Shown here piece after piece: positions 58,270-64,000 of a stretch of DNA of 64,000 nucleotides. Both the position numbers and the translations under genes were made by a program. The stretch is from Acheta domesticus (lineage: Eukaryota; Arthropoda; Insecta; Orthoptera; Gryllidae). Each line of letters starts with the position of its first letter. Positions within the stretch are counted from its first letter, which is position 1. Under the pieces are notes generated by a model. The model worked only from the letters and a program-made list of their open reading frames with translations. It searched no databases and was not told the DNA's origin. The stretch is taken from contig JAHLJT010000631.1 of the NCBI GenBank assembly GCA_031308135.1, forward strand, positions 219,955,584 through 220,019,583, in the 5' to 3' direction.

Positions 58270-58894
58270 TACATGTGCTTAAATAATGTCAAGATGAGTT
58301 TCTCAAACACTCAATTTTTTCTGTAAAAACTAGCCCAAAATTCCGCATTCTCCGAAAAGCCTAAACGCTGTTTTCTCAAAAATGGCTCGAAATTTTTTCT
58401 TTCAACTTTTGAAACGGATAGTGGTGAATTACACTCTTTAATATGACGCAAAATTGAACTTGGGGTATTATTTCGTTTTTTCAAAAATTTCACTTTTTGT
58501 AGACATCGTTATTATGCACCTTTCCAGCAATTTGCAAACACTATTGTATTTGTGAGTTAAAGTGCTTCAAATGACATCTATTGAAGTTTTTCGAAACCAC
58601 AAGATATTCCTGTGAAGCGCGTGAATTTTCGCATTTACAGTAGCGCTTGAACGCCATTTTCTTAAAAATGGCTCCAAAAGTTTTAAAGAAAACTGCTATT
58701 TAGGAAGAGGTTTTATTGTTCTTTAATATTCATAAATAATGTTTCCGTTCAACTATTGAGAAACCGAAAAATTAATAAAATGTCGAAAAATTGGCAGCTG
58801 GCAAGAGAATGTGTCAAGTCCGAATAGTTAGCTGAGACCAAAGGAAATAGAAAACTGATACAGGAAAGTCTGTGCCATTCTGTAGCACCACTAG
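58270..58894 (+). mobile_element. Repeat family X copy 11 (3' part)
   Basis: Plus-oriented fragment beginning within the family and ending AGTCTGTGCCATTCTGTAGC, ACCA, CTAG (58891-58894), T. It follows copy 10 directly and shows the same terminus with different flanking sequence, which fixes the family boundary at CTAG. Confidence 0.65.
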
Positions 58895-59450
58895 TTTATG
58901 TTTTGTGATAATTTTTAGAGGCATCCTTAGAGCTCTAAGTGTTCTTATGGAATCAAAAGTTTCGACAATTGTGATACAATCGGACCTCTACAGAACCAAT
59001 TAACAATTAAATATTTCATTTGACCACCACAATGAAGCGAGAATTTTTCTTTCTGTGAAATTTCAACCAAGTGAAAAACGATTTATACTATTCTGGAAAG
59101 CAAAGCGACATTCACTGTGATGATAATAAGATGACGTTAGTAGGAACAAGGATGATAAATCGATGATCGAATGTTAAAGTTAATAGTATAACCTAAAATT
59201 ATGATTATAAACTACTTTTTAAACTATTGAAATTTTTCAAATTCGTCAGAATTTTAAATTGTTTTTCCTCCATGCTCTTGGAGTATTAATAAAAGAATTT
59301 ATTGTTCTAGTACTCCTCGAACCTTCAGTCACAAACGATATAGACTACCATATTAAAAGGCGAGAAAGTAAAGAGGTACAGTTCATTTCAATATTTTTCC
59401 GCTATATTTGATGTAAAAATACTATTGGATAGTAAATAAATTTAACTTAC
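58895..59450. other. Intron sequence, no gene recognised
   Basis: Unique-looking AT-rich intron between an X copy and the TM3 exon donor. No structure recognised. Confidence 0.45.
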
Positions 59451-59529
59451 ACCAATCCACGTGTTAAGTCGAAGCACATGACTGTAAGCCAGAAGAAGGC
59501 GGAGAGTAAGAAGAACTGACAAATGAACG
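59451..59529 (-). CDS. mthl: Methuselah-like GPCR, exon with TM3
   Basis: A 79-base exon of the same receptor. The acceptor is TTTTTGTTACAG and the donor is GT/GTAAGT, a perfect consensus. It reads FICQFFLLSAFFWLTVMCFD followed by LTRGL; the FFWL.VMCFD motif is the TM3 signature of methuselah receptors. The exon begins with two bases (CG) that complete the one base left by the TM1-TM2 exon to give an Ala codon, and it ends with two bases (GT) that the next exon completes. No stop or frameshift is present. It lies in about 80 bases of ordinary sequence next to copies of repeat family X, so homology-free gene finders could easily miss it. Confidence 0.9.
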
Positions 59530-60695
59530 CTGTAACAAAAATACCATGTCAGTTCCTGAATTAAACAGAAGAAAGCAATGTTTAGAATTACTAACAGAAG
59601 ATATAGCATTATAAAACATTTCTTACTAAACCAATTCTGTTTGTAGTCCATGGTCTTGCCATTGCTATTTAATACTAGCTGGCAATAAAGGTGTGAGAGA
59701 TAATTAAAAAATTTACATTTGTGTAATTGTTGCAAAAACAAAAAGATACCCCAAATTGAACTTTACTTCATATGAAGGAGTGCAATTAGCACTATCCGTC
59801 CCAAAAGTTTGAAAGCCATTTTTGAGAAAATGGCGATGAAAGAATTTGAGGCCATTTTTGAGAAAATGGCGTTTGAGCGTTTCTGAAAATGCAGAATTTT
59901 GAGGTAGTTTTTCACAGAAAACAGTTGAATTTTCTAGAAACTTAACACATTATTCAAAGCACCTGTACTCATGAATATAATTATGTGAACAAATCGCCGC
60001 TAATGTAAATATAAACAAAGTGAGAGACATGACCAAAAAAATGTCATTTTTCTAACTTTGAAAAAACAAAGAATAGAGCAAAATGGCGTTTATATGATCT
60101 CAGTGCAATAGGGACACCATTCTAACCAAAAGTTTAAAGAAAAAAATTGGAGTCGTTTCTGAGAAAATCCTATTTTGTATTTTTTTTATTTGCAAATATT
60201 TCGCGCAATATAGCCAGAAAACTACCAAAATTTTCAAAAAAATGTACATGATCTTAAAAAAGAAACTTACTAAGGAGAACAAATTCTATTTGATGGAAAT
60301 ATCTCTAGCTCTAAAAAATTAATGTTGATATTTCCATGAAAATATTTAGTTTTTGCACCAAATGCTGTACCATTCGTAGTGAGTAGAGTATTTTACATGG
60401 TTAGAGAATACTCTAATCATGACCCTATGAAATACATTTCTATATTGTCCGGGGTATCAGGCTCCTTTTTCCAATACAAGTTTACAAAACTTTTGTATTA
60501 TATTTTTGTGCAGTTGTAGAATTCACATAGCTCTAACAACACTGCGATGGAATCAGTGAGTTGTTCGCTTCTCGGTTGAATTGTACGTTCCCAAATAATA
60601 GGTAAGGTGTTAGTAACACAGAAAGTGCAATATTTCAATACTACGCAGCTGTTTTCTATAACGCGGGAAAGTATGTGCTGTTGCTGCTCAACTAG
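59530..60695. mobile_element. X fragment (minus, 59690-60300) and family Z copy (plus, 60300-60695)
   Basis: 59690-60300 carries X landmarks (AAATGGCGTTTGAGCGTTTC; TGAACAAATCGCCGCTAATG). 60300-60695 matches the inverse of 6820-7215 and ends GGGAAAGTATGTGCTGTTGC, TGCTCAA, CTAG (60692-60695), T. The Z end resembles the X end, so X and Z are probably related nonautonomous families using one 3' signal. Confidence 0.55.
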
Positions 60696-60754
60696 TTATG
60701 ATTATGATTCATCACGTTATGATATCTATACCTATTACTCCGGATCTATCTATA

Positions 60755-61275
60755 CTAGCTACAGAGAACTCTCGCATGTTATACTCCGCTTAAAACAGTA
60801 AGTACTCTCAAGGTGACGGGTTGGCCGGAGATATTTTAAACTTTTATTTATGAATTCGATATATGAAAAAAATATTTTAAAAAAGTTATTTTTATGATGT
60901 GGCAATTTATGGAAAGTATTGGTATAATATATAAAACTATAAGTGATTCTACAAGTTCGACTATTTTATTTTGTAGTTTACATTTGTTTATTACTTTTTT
61001 ATAAAATGAGGTATGTTTGGAAGCTGAAACTGGAAATAAGAAAAATGCAAACTTTTTTAGTGGGAAAGTGAGCGAGCTAGATCGGAAATTTCCAAATAGG
61101 GAGCAAGATAAGTCAGAGCTAGCTGGGCGGAGCAGGGATACAATGGAATAGGTAGAAGGAGGCCCCGCCGCAGCGCATGAATAAATGGAATTCCTATTCC
61201 TGCGTAATAATTTACTATAATCAATTTTAGTATTTCTAAAAAACGTACCGGGCAACGCCAAGTACATCAGCTGGT
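60755..61275. mobile_element. Two Helitron-type 3' termini facing outward
   Basis: At 60755 the minus strand ends ACATGCGAGAGTTCTCTGTA, G, CTAG, T, a short piece of the family Y 3' end. At 61247-61275 the plus strand reads ACCGGGCAACGCCAAGTACA, TCAG, CTGG, T. This matches the widespread insect Helitron end with a CCCGG..CCGGG-type hairpin (one arm damaged) followed by CTRR. The sequence between has no Rep/helicase, and the 139-codon minus-strand frame (60848-61267) has no recognisable domain. Confidence 0.5.
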
Positions 61276-61288
61276 ATTATATAAAATC

Positions 61289-62479
61289 CTCTCCTCTATT
61301 ATTTCAGTAGTATAGATGAATTTTGTCGCTCTCCAATGGAACCAATCTTATAAAATAAGGTCTCTAAAGAAAAAGAATTTCACGCAGACGTGGCGAATTA
61401 TTCTTTGAGTTTAAAAATGCATCTAAATATTCAAGTCAATGTAACTCGGAATAGTCAGGCAGAATTTAAAAATCTATTTAGTTTAATAAGTAAGCGTTCT
61501 AAGGACTTAAAATCTCGAATTTTGGGCCCAAAGGCTTCACAGAAACGTTCTTCGCACCGTAATTTGTAGGATGAGAGCTTCTTGGACTTTCTATTACGTT
61601 CTGCTGATTCCGCGCTTCTCGGCACAACCCCACCTATTCGGAGACGTTCATAATCTGCAATTAATTGGGAAATTAGACTAATGTCTTGATATTCTAGGTG
61701 ATTTATTTGCACGGGTAAACCTTTCATTTCGGTAATAAAGTTAAATAATATTCTAAAGAGTACGGCGGCGATGGTTTAACGATTAGCGTAACGGACAGCT
61801 GTACCCATGTTCGGGGGTTCAAACCCGATCGAAGCCGTGGATTTGTGAGGGCGAAAAAGTCCTTCCTTCGGAGGGGAAGTAAAGACGGCTGCCCCATGCC
61901 AGTAGATTTACTTGCAGGTACAAGATCCTCAAACCTAAATGAAGCCTCTGAGCTAAATTCAAATCGCCTGTTTTGTCGCCCGAGATAATACCTTCTTTCT
62001 CCGCTAGTTGGTGAAAGAAGTGTAGCGAAATTTGCGTGGTCACACGGAAGAGCAGGCCTCACGGCCTGAGTCACGCCACGTAAAATAAGGCATCAATTCA
62101 AAGAAAAAGGTAGTACTTACCCGATGGAAACTTTACGTCGCTTTCTCAAGAGTAGAAACCTTTTCTATTAATTTTGTGACTATCAAAGAAAGCGAAAACC
62201 TAACTGTCAAGGAAGATTGAATAATTACTACAAATATTGTTTTTAAGGAAGTGTTATGAATTGTTACAAGATCATTTGTCTATAATACTAAAGATATCTT
62301 TATTCAAAATTTGTTTTGAAACATCAATTTCCTTATTTCTATTTCATATTCTATAAATACATTATACATTATCTTTATTCATTCCTTAAACAAAAGAAAC
62401 TTTCCTTCTTTATACGGAAATGGAAGGACAGGGACAAGGGAGAATTTCATATGCGAGAGTTCTCGCTCGGGTACGCTAG
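61289..62479 (+). mobile_element. Helitron family Y, copy 3, with intact ends and a SINE insertion
   Basis: Starts TCCTCTCCTCTATTATTTCA after A (A/TC). It ends ATATGCGAGAGTTCTCGCTC, GGGTACG, CTAG (62476-62479), then T. The hairpin GCGAGA-GT-TCTCGC is perfect and lies about 10 bases before CTAG, the textbook Helitron 3' end. It matches copy 1 (20207-21325) along its length except for 61765-62110, a SINE. No coding capacity, so it must be mobilised in trans. Confidence 0.78.
61765..62110 (+). mobile_element. tRNA-derived SINE
   Basis: The head GCGGCGATGGTTTAACGATT contains an A box TAGCGTAACGG (61784-61794) and a perfect B box GGTTCAAACCC (61816-61826), with normal spacing for a pol III promoter. 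The tRNA-unrelated body includes AGTCCTTCCTTCGGAGGGGA and GGTACAAGATCCTCAAACC. It is absent from the otherwise matching Helitron Y copy 1, which shows it is an insertion. A possible short target duplication is AGTAC. The 116-codon minus-strand frame here is an artefact. Confidence 0.75.
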
Positions 62480-62770
62480 TGTGTTTTATTGCAGGAGTAA
62501 TGATGCACCTCTTATAAATCAAAGTTGTTTCATCAAAATTCCATGTACGTGTATTTTGTACAAATTATTCGGTAAGCAACAGTCCATCGTAACTGTCTTA
62601 CTGAACTATCTAAGGATTTCAGCTGCATGTGCGGTATTACCTTTCCGCACTATCTACTCTTTCAATATCCAGCGCACTAAGTTCAACAAGAAACCGAAAT
62701 AGTAATGAAAGTATTGCGAGATGAAAATAAATTTTAAAATTACCGCCATAAGCCTGCGGTAGCGTCTCAC
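62480..62770. other. Intron sequence next to the TM1-TM2 exon donor
   Basis: No mobile element or gene recognised between the Helitron Y 3' end and the exon donor. Open frames crossing it are chance extensions. Confidence 0.45.
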
Positions 62771-63005
62771 CTATGGACGCGCACCCGGCGTAGGTGTCGG
62801 CGGAGATGCACTCGCCCACCGCCAGGATGAGTAAGGCCGCCGCTAGGGCAGCCGCGTGGCACATGAGCGCCTTGGCGTACACCGGCCGCCGGAGCTCTGG
62901 CAACAGCGCGTACACCGCCAGGGTAGCCAGCAGCGCCGCCATGCCCACCAGGTACAGCACCACGTACAGGTAGTTCTTCCATGTCATAGGAGTCGGGCCT
63001 CGATT
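62771..63005 (-). CDS. mthl: Methuselah-like GPCR, exon with TM1-TM2
   Basis: Internal exon of a class B (methuselah-type) seven-transmembrane receptor. It encodes 78 residues in phase 0, beginning NRGPTPMTWKNYLYVV, with TM1 (NYLYVVLYLVGMAALLATLA), a short loop containing PELRRPVYAK, TM2 (ALMCHAAALAAALLILAVGE) and the start of extracellular loop 1 with a Cys before TM3. The PELR loop and TM2 pattern are typical of methuselah. On the minus strand the acceptor is TGCCAG at 63006-63007 and the donor is ATAG/GTGAGA, so the exon ends after one base of a codon (phase 1). The exon is much more GC-rich than the surrounding intron. The 5' exons for the ectodomain are not in the window. Family assignment is strong; the paralogue is unknown. 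Confidence 0.88.
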
Positions 63006-63371
63006 CTGGCATGGCAAAATTTCATTAAAATGTAAATATGTCAATGATTAAAAATTAATTTTCAAAATAAAATCCATTTTATTGAATTGGGTAGAAATCA
63101 CATTCTTTTAAAATATAATCATATTAACGTAATTTATTGAAAAAGTAAATTAAAGATTGTTTCCTATTGTTAAGGTCTTTCTTAGCAGAAGCCAAATGGG
63201 TTCTCAAAATGTATTGGGTTCCCTCCATTATACATTAATTATCTACCGACAAAAGTGGAAGTATTAAAAGGAGAAATTGGAAGATCGACAGATAATGTCA
63301 TAAACTGAAGAAATCAAAATAGGAAGATTTTTTTCTAATTACAGACTAAGGGTATTTTTCTTCAAATAGAC
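63006..63371. other. Intron sequence upstream of the TM1-TM2 exon
   Basis: AT-rich; contains the polypyrimidine-poor acceptor region of the TM1-TM2 exon. No other feature recognised. Confidence 0.4.
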
Positions 63372-63950
63372 TTATATTAATTCTTGCAAGCTCTCTTTGA
63401 CCTCCGCGACCTGTGCCTTGACCTGCTGACGTAACTCTTTGCACCTATTTTCGACCTGCAGATTTATCGAACGTTGATGTTCTTTCATCTTTTCATCGAA
63501 AATTTTCGTCTGTTCGTCGATTTTGGCCGCTATTTGGTTGATCTGTTGCGATTGTTCCTCTCGTACCTCTTTCATCTCTTCTCTAACGCTTCTCATTTCT
63601 TCCCTAATCTGTCTTCCATGATTCGCGTCCTATGGTTTCGGCGAAATTTCCTAACAATGCCCTCATTAACACTGTCATTTGATCCCGGCTCTCCTCCTGT
63701 TGCGGTACTACCTCTGGCGTGGTTTCCGCCGACCCTGCTCCGCGGTTGGGGTACCTACTTCCTCTCCCTCTCCTGACTGCATTATTTCTATACTCCTTAA
63801 CAATTCACTTCTTTCCTCCCCCTCACTACGTTCCTCGCTCGGAATTTGGTTAACCTTCCTGTAATCTGTGCTTTCTGCCATTTTAACTGCCTCAGACTTT
63901 GTTATGCCCACTTAATACAATTTACGACACTCAATACACTCGCTGCCGCA
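63372..63950 (-). pseudogene. 5' end of a Gypsy-like LTR retrotransposon: leader and gag N-terminus
   Basis: Minus strand. A primer-site-like TGGTATCAAGTGCGGCAGCG lies at about 63943-63962, followed by MAESTDYRKVNQIPSEERSE in the 63708-63911 frame. After a frame change comes a long charged coiled coil (EEMKEVREEQSQQINQIAAK; FDEKMKEHQRSINLQVENRC) that stops at 63372. Coiled-coil gag N-termini of this kind occur in arthropod Gypsy elements. No capsid, zinc knuckle or pol follows, so it is truncated. The LTR would lie at or beyond the window edge. Confidence 0.55.
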
Positions 63951-64000
63951 CTTGATACCAGGGACTGAATACCGAAATAATAGCCGTAAAGGTATTTATA

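Noticed and set aside
61765..61840. Functional tRNA gene on the plus strand
   Set aside because: A and B boxes are good, but the sequence continues into a SINE body and the segment is an insertion within a Helitron copy.
61724..62074. 116- and 74-codon minus-strand frames
   Set aside because: They overlap a SINE with clear pol III A and B boxes on the plus strand; the frames are chance.
62316..62702. 128-codon plus-strand frame
   Set aside because: Lies across the Helitron Y 3' end and its flank. No domain, and lysine/phenylalanine-rich as expected from AT-rich DNA.
1..64000. CRISPR array, bacterial operon or prophage
   Set aside because: Repeats here are eukaryotic transposons and satellites; spliced exons and LINE/SINE content show nuclear animal DNA.

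Overview
The window looks like AT-rich, transposon-saturated nuclear DNA from an insect, most likely a species with a large genome. The evidence is one host gene with GT-AG introns and a methuselah-type (insect class B) receptor sequence, plus a typical arthropod mix of mobile DNA: R4/Dong and Jockey/CR1/I-type retrotransposons, Crypton, Harbinger, mariner, Helitron-like elements and tRNA-derived SINEs. There are no bacterial operons, no rRNA and no convincing free-standing tRNA gene. The exact species cannot be read from the sequence.

Host gene. Four exons on the minus strand (62771-63005, 59451-59529, 53496-53674, 15530-15707) encode TM1-TM2, TM3, TM4 plus extracellular loop 2, and TM5 of a methuselah-like GPCR. 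All splice sites are canonical and all three intron phases match. The introns are about 3.2, 5.8 and 37.8 kb. The N-terminal ectodomain exons should lie beyond base 64000. The TM6-TM7 exons were not found and probably lie before base 1. Almost everything else sits in introns of this gene or 3' of its fourth exon.

Layout. 1-1140: a degenerate dimeric ~205-bp satellite. 1200-10415: copies of a Helitron/Helentron-like family (called X here) with a (GTCY)n core, inserted into one another; one copy carries a Crypton-type tyrosine recombinase pseudogene (3010-4082). 12095-12995: 3' end of a Jockey/CR1-like LINE. 15824-25711: R4/Dong-type retrotransposons with restriction-like endonuclease domains, each set in (TAA)n microsatellites, including one with an intact 792-codon frame (23247-25625), plus a SINE with a TAA tail and Helitron Y copies. 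26346-27790: a 1.4-kb GAA/GAC array. 29600-35790: LINE fragments, including an internally deleted I-type element. 36627-48284: a deeply nested structure in which an X copy holds a Crypton that is split by two large insertions, each containing a further transposon. 48284-51432: an intact Harbinger transposase and a broken mariner. 51433-60700: more X copies around exons TM4 and TM3. 60700-62480: Helitron termini and a SINE. 63372-63950: start of a Gypsy-like gag.

The most interesting points are the cluster of R4/Dong-like elements in TAA tracts, the possibility that a Crypton was carried as cargo by a Helentron-like element, the multi-level nest at 36.6-48.3 kb, and a receptor gene that keeps intact exons inside this transposon load. 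Family X, the long-arm element at 38318-41779 and the CACTG-ended element at 44044-46169 are assigned only from internal comparison within this window.
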